From Sulfolobus islandicus Y.N.15.51 (GTDB taxonomy: Archaea; Thermoproteota; Thermoprotei_A; Sulfolobales; Sulfolobaceae), in NCBI RefSeq assembly GCF_000022485.1, contig NC_012624.1:1-42245 (forward strand): a stretch of DNA of 42,245 nt. The letters are read 5' to 3'. Made by a program: the position numbers and the translations under genes. Shown piece after piece: positions 30,176-37,372 of this stretch. The notes below the pieces were generated by a model. The model was not told the DNA's origin. It was given only the letters and a program-made list of their open reading frames with translations, and did no database searches. The number at the start of each line of letters is the position of its first letter. The stretch's first letter is position 1.

Positions 30176-30336
30176 CTAATCTCTTTTTTCAAACTCCTTA
30201 ACAAACCTACTAACTAGTCCTAACACTTCCTTAATCTTAGGTAAAAAAGCGGATAAGGGAATATAGTAAGCATTCTCCAAGCTTATGTCTGGTTCCCTTG
30301 AGGCGATAACTATTAAATAACTTTTATCACACGACC
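30176..30336 (-). pseudogene. C-terminal fragment of a PD-(D/E)XK-like gene split by an IS
   Basis: Reads SCDKSYLIVIASREPDISLE and ends VKEFEKRD before a TAG stop. The reading frame continues from 31394-31703 once the IS (30337-31393) and one copy of the 9-bp target duplication are removed. It supplies the last strand and helices of the nuclease-like fold. No start codon of its own. Confidence 0.75.
30328..30336. repeat. Left target duplication of the IS5-like element
   Basis: CACACGACC, repeated exactly at 31394-31402 on the other side of the IS. Confidence 0.8.
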
Positions 30337-31393
30337 TGCTTTGTGGGTTACTTCAGAATTATACAAAAATTTATAAATAATTATACCGAGTATTACTCAT
30401 GGGAAAGAGTAAGTACAAGAGGGATTGGAGCAAGTACGACGAGAACGTTATAACTAGATACGAGCTAATGTTCCCCTTCTACGTCTTCCAACACTGGTGG
30501 GAATTACTAGCAGAAGAGAATAGGAATGCCAAGAAAACCTACAAGGCGCCAAAGGAGTTCAACGACTTCCTAGCGTTCCTGCACTTGTTCCTACCTTATA
30601 GGGCCATAGAAGGAGTATTGAGAGCATTAGAAAGACTGAAAATCATCCCAACAAGCCTAGACTACTCAACAATATGGGAAAGAGTAAGAAACATGAACAT
30701 AAAATTCCCAGAGGCAAATGACCAACTTGAAGTAATAGCAGACGCAACGGGAATAAGCACAAACAAGGGAGGACAATACATTATAGCAAAATGGGGAAAA
30801 ACCAAGGACTCAAAATTCCTCAAGATCGAAATAGTAATGGATAAGGACCAATTCAACGTAATAAACGCTGAAGTAACCAGCAACGAGGTTCAGACTGCAG
30901 TTAAGACGGTTAAGGATTTACAAGATAAGGGAAAGAAGGTCAAGAAGTTTTATGGAGATAAAGCTTATGATGCTAATGAGGTTTACAAGACTGGGGTTGA
31001 GGTTGTTGTTCCACCTAGGGAGAACGCCTCCACTAGACGCGGTCATCCTGCTAGGAGAAAGGCTGTAAGGGAGTTCAAGAGGTTGGGTTATAATCGTTGG
31101 AGGGAGGAGAGGGGTTACGGTGTTAGGTGGAGGATTGAGTCCTTATTCTCTGCTGTGAAGCGTACTTTTGGGGAATCTGTTAGGGCTACAAGTTTTTTAG
31201 GACAAGTGGTTGAGGCTAAGCTCAAGTTCTGGGCTTATGCATGGATGGTCCACTTGGCTAATTCTTTAGTTGGTAGAGCTCCGGGTATTAGGGTGTGAGC
31301 TTGCGAATAACGTTGAAATAAATATTAATTACTGAAAAATTCTCAGTGCATCATATCATGCTTATGAAATAAATTGAAGAGATCAACAAAGCA
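30337..31393 (+). mobile_element. IS5-family insertion sequence, ISC1058-like
   Basis: 1057 bp, in keeping with the length of ISC1058. Imperfect terminal inverted repeats: left TGCTTTGTGGGTTACTTCA, right end (reverse complement) TGCTTTGTTGATCTCTTCA. Flanked by 9-bp direct repeats CACACGACC. One transposase gene. It interrupts the gene after parA. Confidence 0.85.
30399..31298 (+). CDS. IS5-family transposase
   Basis: 299 residues with the DDE residues of the family: Asp115 (EVIADATGIS), Asp187 (FYGDKAYD) and Glu247 (RIESLFSAVKRTFGE). The ATG follows TTTATAAATAA (about 30370-30380) at a leaderless distance. The frame is complete and no catalytic residue is missing, so the element may still move. 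Codon use in the first third is visibly different from the last third, with more A-rich codons, but the frame is continuous. Confidence 0.9.
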   Translation: MGKSKYKRDWSKYDENVITRYELMFPFYVFQHWWELLAEENRNAKKTYKAPKEFNDFLAFLHLFLPYRAIEGVLRALERLKIIPTSLDYSTIWERVRNMNIKFPEANDQLEVIADATGISTNKGGQYIIAKWGKTKDSKFLKIEIVMDKDQFNVINAEVTSNEVQTAVKTVKDLQDKGKKVKKFYGDKAYDANEVYKTGVEVVVPPRENASTRRGHPARRKAVREFKRLGYNRWREERGYGVRWRIESLFSAVKRTFGESVRATSFLGQVVEAKLKFWAYAWMVHLANSLVGRAPGIRV

Positions 31394-31703
31394 CACACGA
31401 CCTTAATTCCCTCAAACCTTCCAGTTCTTCCGTAAGTTGGTCTTTGTCTATACCGTTACCGCTCTTGACCTCAAAGCCTATGCATAAGCTCTTCAATTCG
31501 GCATCCGTAGCTATATATAACGCATCTATAGCCCTATCGTTGGGCAGTTTAACCTCCTTAGAGGAGTACTTTATGCCGATAATTTTCCTAGCCCAATCGT
31601 CGGCATTAGCTTGTAAAAGCGTCATTACGAAGTTAGGGTTGTAAACTATTATCGTCTGTATTATGTCGTGTACATATACAAGGTTAGAATAGTTGGCTAC
31701 CAT
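31394..31703 (-). pseudogene. N-terminal part of a PD-(D/E)XK-like gene downstream of parA
   Basis: About 103 native codons, starting MVANYSNLVYVHDIIQTIIV, with the core RAIDALYIATDAE and LCIGFEVKSGNGIDKDQL, where Asp and the E-V-K triad fit a PD-(D/E)XK nuclease. The IS then adds four foreign residues and a stop (31383). Rejoined with 30176-30336 it encodes about 150 residues. The start overlaps the end of parA by seven bases, so it belonged to the aspA-parB-parA operon and may have served plasmid maintenance. Confidence 0.7.
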
Positions 31704-32416
31704 TCCCTAACCCTCCTTACTACCTCTGAAGGCAATCTGTAGAATACTTTATAGAAGTAGGAGTAGAGGTCTGGTTGGAGTTTCTCGCTAACTAAGAAGA
31801 GCTTGTCAAATACTTCACCTATGGGCGGTATACTTTCGTTCCTCCATATTAGGTCACTCAAATACTCCTTATTTGATGAAAGTATGAAGTCCTCTGGGTG
31901 GTCGTCGTTAGCTCCGAAGTAAGGCGGGTCGTAGATATGGCTCATCACTTCCGTGTTCTCTGAGATTTCGTTAAGCAATAACTTGTTATGTTCTAACAAT
32001 AGTTTAGTTGAATTCCTCCTAACCTTAGTGAGGACAGATCCCAATACTCTAGGATTATCGAAACTGCTCCATATGTATTTAGGCAAAGCCTCCTTAAGGA
32101 ATATGAGCATTGCGTTAAAGGCCTCAATGGTACCATCTTCTGGGATTATTAAATAGTCCGAAGCCCTCAGAACAGGCTTTATTGTGACTACGTCAGAAGG
32201 TGAGGTATCTATCAGTATGAAGTCATATTTTTCTCTGAAGTTCTCTAACTCTTTCTTAACTGCAAACTCATCGAACATTGGGAAGTAGCCTTTGAACATT
32301 GCGTGGAAAGTAGATACGTAGGATCCCGGGATTATGTCTAATGAAACTTTTACTTCTCCCTTAGAAGTCTTGGAGACGTGGAGAAAGTTCTCTACAATTA
32401 CGTCCGATATCTCCCT
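31697..32416 (-). pseudogene. parA: ParA partition ATPase, C-terminal fragment
   Basis: Continues the ParA frame from the N-terminal part at 33643-33867: IREISDVIVENFLHV..., then YDFILIDTSPSDVVTIKPVL (Walker A'/B region with Asp), DYLIIPEDGTIEAFNAMLIF and a C-terminal helical part. The reading frame is intact from 32416 downward, but it is separated from its P-loop by a 1.2-kb IS. An internal ATG at 32299 could give a 200-residue product lacking the P-loop, which would be inactive for partition. The rejoined protein is about 314 residues, close to ParA of pNOB8. Confidence 0.85.
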
Positions 32417-32420
32417 TATT
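32417..32420. repeat. Left target duplication (TATT) of the IS in parA
   Basis: TATT at 32417-32420 and again at 33643-33646; removal of the IS and one copy restores ALIREISDV in frame. Confidence 0.7.
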
Positions 32421-33642
32421 CGGTAGACCCAAAATCACCTCCTTGAAAATAAATCTATATTATTAATAAGCGGTTCTATTGATTTAAATAGAAAATCTTT
32501 TAGATAGAATAAATCATCAGAAAACAAGAGTATTAGGAGTATCCTGAACTGCTCCCTCCTCACCTCCCCCTTGAACACGGTGTACAGGGAGTAGAAGGCC
32601 ACGGCCAGCACGAAGATCAACGTGCGGAAAACAAACTTAGTAGAACTAGTAAATGGAAGAAAAGCCTTAATGTTCCTATAAGAGGTCTCTATGGGACCCC
32701 TTACCTTATTGTACAAATCCAACACCTCCCCCTTCGGTAGGTCTAGATTAGTAGCCCTAGCAAAATAAACAACACTCTTCTTCTTTCTCCTCACTTTTTC
32801 CTTGCTGTACACGAGAAGCCTGAACTTGACCTGCTCATCCCTCCTATGCCTCTTACTATTAGTTGCGTAATCCCCGTCAAACTCCTCATAAACCTTAACA
32901 TCCCCAACAGGCACAGCAACTATATACTTAAACTGTGAAATGAAGTTGAGCACATCAACAGTATAGAAACCTGCGTCAAGAGTTATCAACCTTATCTTGA
33001 ACCCCATCGCGACGACTTGCTCCACGAGGGCCTTCACGATCTCTTCCTTAGTCATCCCCTTGACTTGAGTGACGAAGGCCAGTAGGAGCACTTTCCCATT
33101 AAACTTTGTCGTCGCAGTTGCGTAGTTCCAAGAGTTTCCCTCCTCCGAACTCCCGAGCCCTCCCACCGGTCTCCCGTACCAGGTCTTGGTTGTCCAGTCT
33201 ATTGAGACGTCTATCTCCTTGACTCCCTTCAGTACCTTCAAGGATATCTTCCTGGCGCTTTCCAAGAGTTTCTCAATAACTTCCATCCCTTGCTCCTCCA
33301 CGTAATTCCTCACGGTCTGTGGGGACACGCCATACGCCCTCGACTTGCTTTCCACCGAATCGTTCCATAAACACGCTGAGATGAGGGTTCTCGCCACCTC
33401 TTCCCCTTTCTTTCCCTTGAAGTTCAGCATGGAAAGTAATTTATATCCTATTTGTTGAATGTTATTTTGGTGAGGGAGTACCGGTGTTACCATCTCACTT
33501 ACTCACGTGGTAATACCACATCTCCCTCAGCTTAAACCTTTCTTCAACTGAATTCTTAATACTCATATAAATCCTGTTATCTATCATGAATCGATATTAT
33601 TCTGTCAGAATTATTTTTCATAATACGATTTTGGGTCTACCG
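32421..33642 (-). mobile_element. ISH3-family insertion sequence, ISC1225-like
   Basis: 1222 bp. Perfect 16-base terminal inverted repeats CGGTAGACCCAAAATC at the left, with the reverse complement ending at 33642, and a 4-bp target duplication TATT. One transposase gene on the minus strand. Inserted in parA after codon 75 or so. Confidence 0.85.
32435..33493 (-). CDS. DDE transposase, ISH3/ISC1225-like
   Basis: 352 residues. DDE candidates: Asp99 (VSIDWTTKTWYG), Asp173 (LITLDAGFYTV) and Glu269 (RGPIETSYRNIK), with an N-terminal HTH (ESKSRAYGVSPQTVRNYVEE). It is complete. Its 3' end is 14 bases from the inverted repeat and its start is 150 bases from the other. GC content is higher than in the plasmid genes around it. 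Family placement depends on remembered features of ISC1225 (length, short target duplication) and should be checked. Confidence 0.85.
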   Translation of the reverse strand: MVTPVLPHQNNIQQIGYKLLSMLNFKGKKGEEVARTLISACLWNDSVESKSRAYGVSPQTVRNYVEEQGMEVIEKLLESARKISLKVLKGVKEIDVSIDWTTKTWYGRPVGGLGSSEEGNSWNYATATTKFNGKVLLLAFVTQVKGMTKEEIVKALVEQVVAMGFKIRLITLDAGFYTVDVLNFISQFKYIVAVPVGDVKVYEEFDGDYATNSKRHRRDEQVKFRLLVYSKEKVRRKKKSVVYFARATNLDLPKGEVLDLYNKVRGPIETSYRNIKAFLPFTSSTKFVFRTLIFVLAVAFYSLYTVFKGEVRREQFRILLILLFSDDLFYLKDFLFKSIEPLINNIDLFSRR

Positions 33643-33867
33643 TATTAGGGCGTAAGCACTCCTATCCGATTCCGGTCTTATAGACTGTTGTAGGATTTCC
33701 TTCCTTCTCTCCTCCTTAACGAATATCTGTGTTAAGGACATTTGTGGGTCGAAGTCTATCAGCAATACTCTGTGGTTTACTGCTAAGCCCATTCCAAGAA
33801 CTGCCGTTAGCGTAGTCTTACCTACACCGCCCTTGAAGTTATGTATAGCTATAACTTTACCGTTCAT
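33643..33867 (-). pseudogene. parA: ParA partition ATPase, N-terminal fragment with P-loop
   Basis: Begins [20 protein letters not shown], the deviant Walker A of ParA/MinD proteins (KGGVGKTT), then VLLIDFDPQMSLTQIF. It runs about 75 codons to ALI, then meets a stop created by the IS end (33637). Its ATG overlaps the parB stop (ATGA). In pNOB8 ParA, ParB and AspA together partition the plasmid; here ParA cannot be made as one chain. Confidence 0.9.
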
Positions 33868-35174
33868 TTCACCACCCCGAATTCCTCCTTTGGGTAAAGC
33901 CTCATGTTTCCTTTAACGAACTTGTAGAAGAGTTCCTCCAGCTGTTGTCTGTTTAAATGAGAAGATAGTAGGGGTTCTGCTACATTATGCCAGTTTATTG
34001 ATAGGTTTTTGAAGGCTATCTGGAAGTTCCTCCAAACTTCTACCATGGTAAGAATGGCCTCTTCATCCAGTTTCTTCTCTTCATAGAGTTGTTTAATTTC
34101 TGGGCAATTGGATAACATCTCCTCCTTTAGTTTGGCTACAGTCTGTAACCATTTTTCATGGTTTATTCTGGTTATCTCTTCTGCAGGCGAGTGAACTTCA
34201 GTATTAAACTGGGGAGTTAACTGTTGTTTAGCCTCTTCCTCCTTCTGAGCCCATTCCTCTACGAAAGAATACTCATCACTTTCAGCCTCCTCTCCCTCAT
34301 CAGTTTCGACTTCCTCTCCTTCGTCTTCTTTCTCTTCTTTTACCTTGGATTTCTTCTTAGACCTTTGCAGTTTCTCTTCGGTCTTCAGCTTATTAATTGC
34401 TTGAGAAACTGCCATCCTATGGTTTACTATCTCCTCAAGTAGATCCTTCCTCTCATCCAAAATTATCTTTCTTCCATCGGTAAGTAATGTATTTCTTTCG
34501 TAAGGAGGTAACTTAGCTACAGCTTCTAGTAAGCCCATTTCTTGTAGTTTAGTATAGATACTGTAGGCAGGATAGATTCCCAGTTTTCCTTTTAGTATAT
34601 AATCGGTTAGCCATGGTGCATTTTCCTTAATCCTAATATAGTAGTCTAGTGCTCTATCATCAACCTTTACATTATACTTCTTTAGCTCTTCTTTTACTGC
34701 ATTCCTTAAATCAGTGAGGCTTTGAATTTTTTTATTTTGACTTTCACTAAGTTGAACGGGTACCCGTTCAACTTTCGTCTCTTTAGGATTATTTTCACTA
34801 TTTTGGTTCTTTTTTAATATCTTAGTCTTCTCTTCTACTGCTTTCTCTATTAACGCTAGGGCTTGAGCTTTACTCAGTTGCCTCTGTGTTAAATTTGTAG
34901 ATACTAATAGATCGTATTCATCAGCTCTGTCAGTCGTTTCATATACCGCAACTGGAACCTTTTTTATTCCTAATTCCTTAGCTATCTTCAGCCTAGTGTA
35001 TCCGTTAATTAACTCGTAGTTTTGATTAACGATAAGCGGTACCTTTATTCCATTTTTAGCTATATCTTCTTTGATTTTATCATACATGTTATTTTCAGGG
35101 ATGAAGGTTCTGAATTCATCAACTTCCTTAATTTCTTCGATAGAAATTTCTTTGTACTCTTTCAGCTTACTCAT
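33864..35174 (-). CDS. parB: ParB-type partition adaptor
   Basis: 436 residues. N-terminal ParB/sulfiredoxin-like domain: [40 protein letters not shown] and [21 protein letters not shown] basic helical middle follows, then a Glu-rich acidic linker (about 275-305) and a helical C-terminal domain (about 325-430), as in the pNOB8 ParB, whose C-terminus is CenpA-like. The motif at 34205-34220 lies in the linker ([10 protein letters not shown]), so the two domains could have been exchanged. Coupled to aspA and parA by four-base overlaps. ParB bridges AspA-coated DNA and ParA. Confidence 0.88.
   Translation of the reverse strand: MSKLKEYKEISIEEIKEVDEFRTFIPENNMYDKIKEDIAKNGIKVPLIVNQNYELINGYTRLKIAKELGIKKVPVAVYETTDRADEYDLLVSTNLTQRQLSKAQALALIEKAVEEKTKILKKNQNSENNPKETKVERVPVQLSESQNKKIQSLTDLRNAVKEELKKYNVKVDDRALDYYIRIKENAPWLTDYILKGKLGIYPAYSIYTKLQEMGLLEAVAKLPPYERNTLLTDGRKIILDERKDLLEEIVNHRMAVSQAINKLKTEEKLQRSKKKSKVKEEKEDEGEEVETDEGEEAESDEYSFVEEWAQKEEEAKQQLTPQFNTEVHSPAEEITRINHEKWLQTVAKLKEEMLSNCPEIKQLYEEKKLDEEAILTMVEVWRNFQIAFKNLSINWHNVAEPLLSSHLNRQQLEELFYKFVKGNMRLYPKEEFGVVK
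34205..34220. repeat. Recombination motif copy, inside parB
   Basis: TAAACTGGGGAGTTAA, one mismatch; encodes LTPQFN in the linker between the N- and C-terminal domains. Confidence 0.85.
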
Positions 35175-35452
35175 TGAACCACCTCAATCAATTTTCTAAT
35201 TTTTTCAAGTTCTGTCGTTGCTAAATGTCTCCCTTTATCCGTTAAGACGTAATAGATTTCTTCACCTTCTTGTTCCTTTATTACATATCCCTCTGCTAAT
35301 AACCACCTAATATTCTGTATTACGGTCTGGTATGGGATTTGTGTACTTTCGGCTATTTCACTTGCTTTTGCCTTACCTACCTTTAGGAGGTAAATAACGA
35401 TATATGCCCTGGGAGTTAGGAAGATGTATTTATCTGTGGATATTTTTCCCAT
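35171..35452 (-). CDS. aspA: AspA, centromere-binding wHTH partition protein
   Basis: 93 residues, the same length and gene order as AspA of pNOB8. PadR-like w[43 protein letters not shown], wing ([20 protein letters not shown]) and a C-terminal dimer helix. AspA binds a 23-bp palindrome and spreads along DNA, where it recruits ParB. A fitting palindrome (35456-35478) overlaps its predicted transcription start, so it is probably autoregulated. First gene of the partition operon; it looks intact. Confidence 0.88.
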   Translation of the reverse strand: MGKISTDKYIFLTPRAYIVIYLLKVGKAKASEIAESTQIPYQTVIQNIRWLLAEGYVIKEQEGEEIYYVLTDKGRHLATTELEKIRKLIEVVQ

Positions 35453-35455
35453 GTT

Positions 35456-35478
35456 TGCTCTATGTTAATCATAGAGCA
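35456..35478. promoter_or_regulatory. AspA-type operator/centromere palindrome at aspA
   Basis: A 23-bp palindrome with arms TGCTCTATG and CATAGAGCA around TTAAT. The minus-strand TATA box (about 35482-35491) lies just upstream, so the site covers the start of transcription. Two related 23-bp sites precede the SWIM gene. Confidence 0.75.
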
Positions 35479-35539
35479 TAATAATATTTAAATCTTCTCT
35501 TTACATATCGCATAAACCATAGATTACTCTTTTCATTGT

Positions 35540-35839
35540 ATGTATAACATCAACCATATGAAAGAAAATTATCGCGTTCTCAGTGAGACCGAGCAGTATA
35601 TCCTATTATATTTAATTAGTATAAAGGAAGGGGTGGCGGTAAAGGAAATTTATGAGGAAATGAAACTAAGTCCTAACGCTGTTACCCAAGCTGTTAATAA
35701 ACTATTAAATGAGGGACTTTTAACAGAGAAAAGGGAGGAAGTATTCCCTAGAAGAAGATTAATATATTTAAGTGAGAAAGGGAGGAAAATAGCTCAATTA
35801 CTTCTTCAGATGCAGGAAATTATAAAGGTAAATCAATAG
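35540..35839 (+). CDS. MarR-like winged-helix regulator
   Basis: 99 residues (ATG 35540; ATG 35558 is an alternative). Classic order: helix (LSETEQYILLYLISIKEG), HTH (VKEIYEEMKLSPNAVTQAVN), wing (GLLTEKREEVFPRRRLIYLS) and dimer helix (GRKIAQLLLQMQEII). Divergent from aspA with 87 bases between the starts, so the two may share control elements. Related in overall layout to AspA and to the wHTH at 11394, all of which may derive from one family. Confidence 0.75.
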   Translation: MYNINHMKENYRVLSETEQYILLYLISIKEGVAVKEIYEEMKLSPNAVTQAVNKLLNEGLLTEKREEVFPRRRLIYLSEKGRKIAQLLLQMQEIIKVNQ

Positions 35840-35897
35840 CGTGTTAAGTGGAAAGTATTAAAGTGAGAGTTGAAGAATATTAGATTAGTGAAAAGAG

Positions 35898-36047
35898 ATG
35901 GCTAAAGTTGAGGAAGGAGAAATAATTCTAGATACTGAGGAGGAAGTTAACAACTTAATTGAGGCTATAAGGAAAGAGAAGGTTGATGAAGAATTAATTA
36001 AAAAAGCGTTATTGTTAAGCAAGAAAAGCCTTGTATCTAACCTCTAA
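35898..36047 (+). CDS. Small acidic protein convergent with a GNAT gene
   Basis: 49 residues: MAKVEEGEIILDTEEEVNNL, then IEAIRKEKVDEELIKKALLL and a basic end. A strand followed by two helices is compatible with a small antitoxin or ribbon-helix-helix-like protein, but this is not certain. A purine-rich GTGAAAAGAG precedes the ATG. Its 3' end overlaps the convergent GNAT gene by 33 bases, which could allow antisense interplay between the two mRNAs. Confidence 0.45.
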   Translation: MAKVEEGEIILDTEEEVNNLIEAIRKEKVDEELIKKALLLSKKSLVSNL

Positions 36048-36632
36048 CACGTTTTTATATAATGAGTAAAAGTAATTCGCACCTCCGCTCTTATCTTCAT
36101 AAATTAGCTGGAAACCGAGTTTTTCATAAAATTCCTTAGCTGTCTTTGTATAAACTAAAATTCCTATACAACTATTATTAATACAATAGCCTAACGAATA
36201 GGGAATTATGAAATTCTTAACAAAAACACTCCCTACCCCTTTGCCTTGATATCTTTTATCTATACCTAGCTGTCCTAAAAGGATTACGGGTAGTTTCTTG
36301 AAACTTATATTGAACTCATGAGGTAAACCTCTTCTGTTAAACTCCTCCTTCATTACCTCCCTAATCTTACCTATAAAACCTTCAGCGAACGCATAAGAAT
36401 AACTGGAAAATGAAACAAAGCCCGCCAAATCATTATCACAAATTAGTAGAAAAGTATGGTTTATTCCAGCTAGATAATGCCCTACAGCAAGCCTTCTTAT
36501 AAACTCGTTTTGTTCCTTCTCTCCACAATCAAAACTACCTAACCTATTTATGAAAGATGAGTGAATAGTATAAACATAACAATTGCCTAAAGGAGTAGAA
36601 ATAGTATCGAAAGGTTGAATATTAGTACTCAA
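36015..36632 (-). CDS. GNAT acetyltransferase, TacT-like
   Basis: 205 residues. The acetyl-CoA-binding motif A is LPVILLGQLGIDKRYQGKGV with the RYQGKGVG loop, and the C-terminal AKEFYEKLGFQLIYED completes the fold. The phrase L-P-V-I-L-L-G-x-L is characteristic of the TacT/AtaT group of toxins that acetylate aminoacyl-tRNA, so a toxin role is possible; the extended N-terminus (about 60 residues) differs. The usual upstream RHH antitoxin is absent. Transcribed alone, from a start about 75 bases left of the first AspA-type site. Confidence 0.75.
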   Translation of the reverse strand: MSTNIQPFDTISTPLGNCYVYTIHSSFINRLGSFDCGEKEQNEFIRRLAVGHYLAGINHTFLLICDNDLAGFVSFSSYSYAFAEGFIGKIREVMKEEFNRRGLPHEFNISFKKLPVILLGQLGIDKRYQGKGVGSVFVKNFIIPYSLGYCINNSCIGILVYTKTAKEFYEKLGFQLIYEDKSGGANYFYSLYKNVLEVRYKAFLA

Positions 36633-36706
36633 CTCCTTATCGATATAAGATAGTCAATTCGACAGATAAAAATTACTTCCAATGCTATAACTTTGCCCTT
36701 ATATTA

Positions 36707-36729
36707 TGCTCTATTGTTTATGTAAAGCA
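36707..36729. promoter_or_regulatory. AspA-type operator-like site 1 before the SWIM gene
   Basis: 23 bp with arms TGCTCTAT and ATGTAAAGCA, an imperfect version of the aspA palindrome, 43 bp (about four turns) before site 2 and upstream of the TATA box. Confidence 0.55.
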
Positions 36730-36734
36730 TAAAG

Positions 36735-36742
36735 TTTATATA
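36735..36742 (+). promoter_or_regulatory. TATA box of the SWIM gene
   Basis: TTTATATA between the two AspA-type sites, about 37 bases before the ATG. Confidence 0.55.
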
Positions 36743-36749
36743 CTATCTA

Positions 36750-36772
36750 TGCTTTATGATTAACATAGAGCA
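36750..36772. promoter_or_regulatory. AspA-type operator-like site 2 before the SWIM gene
   Basis: 23 bp with arms TGCTTTATG and CATAGAGCA; it differs by one base from the reverse complement of the aspA site. It covers the predicted start of transcription. Confidence 0.7.
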
Positions 36773-36775
36773 AAC

Positions 36776-37099
36776 ATGATTTCCACACAAACCCCCAAAA
36801 ATCCGATTAAAAGGTTAGATGTTTTTTACGTATTATCTGAAGGTGTAGTAGTAGCTGGAGACGTAGAGAGTAAGAGTAGGAAGGGATTATTGCATTATAC
36901 TAGGATTGTTCTGGATCCTCTAACAATGAAGATTACTAAGGCTTCCTGCGACTGCGAGGGTTATACTTTCAGGCACAATTGCTGGCACATCAAGACTTTA
37001 GAGCAGATGATTAAGGAGGACAGGGAGTTAAGGGAAAGGATAGAGAAGGCAAGGCAGGAAATGATGCAAATAGAAGAAGACATAGCAAGCTGGGGATGA
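36776..37099 (+). CDS. SWIM zinc-finger protein
   Basis: 107 residues. A strand-rich N-terminus (VFYVLSEGVVVAGDVESKS, HYTRIVLDPLTMKITKAS) leads to the SWIM motif Cys58-x-Cys60 ... Cys69-x-His71 (CDCEGYTFRHNCWH), followed by a charged helix. SWIM domains bind zinc and take part in DNA or protein interactions, for example in archaeal recombination and helicase partners. Two AspA-type sites flank its TATA box, so it is probably under partition-protein control. Followed after three bases by the gene at 37103. Confidence 0.8.
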   Translation: MISTQTPKNPIKRLDVFYVLSEGVVVAGDVESKSRKGLLHYTRIVLDPLTMKITKASCDCEGYTFRHNCWHIKTLEQMIKEDRELRERIEKARQEMMQIEEDIASWG

Positions 37100-37102
37100 G
37101 CT

Positions 37103-37285
37103 ATGAGTGAGGTACTGCAGACTCAGAGAAACTTAGAAGAGTTAGTAAAGCTATTGAGGATATACTTTCAACTTGATGAGATTCTCAGTTTCGCAATGGA
37201 AGAGTTAGGAGGCGATGAAATAGTAGTTGAAATATCAGCAGTTAAGGACAGAGTTAGAAAAGTGATTGAGAGAATGATAAGTTAG
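37103..37285 (+). CDS. Small helical protein downstream of the SWIM gene
   Basis: 60 residues, almost all helical (LEELVKLLRIYFQLDEILSF, then a strand IVVEISAV and a basic helix RVRKVIERMIS). It starts three bases after the SWIM stop and is surely cotranscribed. No family recognised. The gene ends 12 bases before a diverged recombination motif (37298), after which the next promoter begins, so it is the last gene of the AspA-controlled unit. Confidence 0.6.
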   Translation: MSEVLQTQRNLEELVKLLRIYFQLDEILSFAMEELGGDEIVVEISAVKDRVRKVIERMIS

Positions 37286-37297
37286 AATTTTTCTTAT

Positions 37298-37313
37298 TAA
37301 ACTAGGGAGTTTA
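37298..37313. repeat. Recombination motif copy before virB4
   Basis: TAAACTAGGGAGTTTA, one mismatch, marking the boundary between the regulatory block and the conjugation genes. Confidence 0.8.
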
Positions 37314-37346
37314 TTCTAATTTTTCTAACTATTTGTGCTACATGGG

Positions 37347-37355
37347 TTTTTAAAA
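37347..37355 (+). promoter_or_regulatory. Promoter of the VirB4-like gene
   Basis: GGG-TTTTTAAAA, 17 bases before ATG 37373. Between box and start lies CTCTTTTTGAGAG, a small inverted repeat (CTCTTT / GAGAG) that may influence the start. Confidence 0.6.
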
Positions 37356-37372
37356 CGGCTCTTTTTGAGAGC

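Noticed and set aside
32300-32434. Separate small gene upstream of 32299
   Set aside because: This stretch is simply the continuation of the ParA reading frame up to the IS end.
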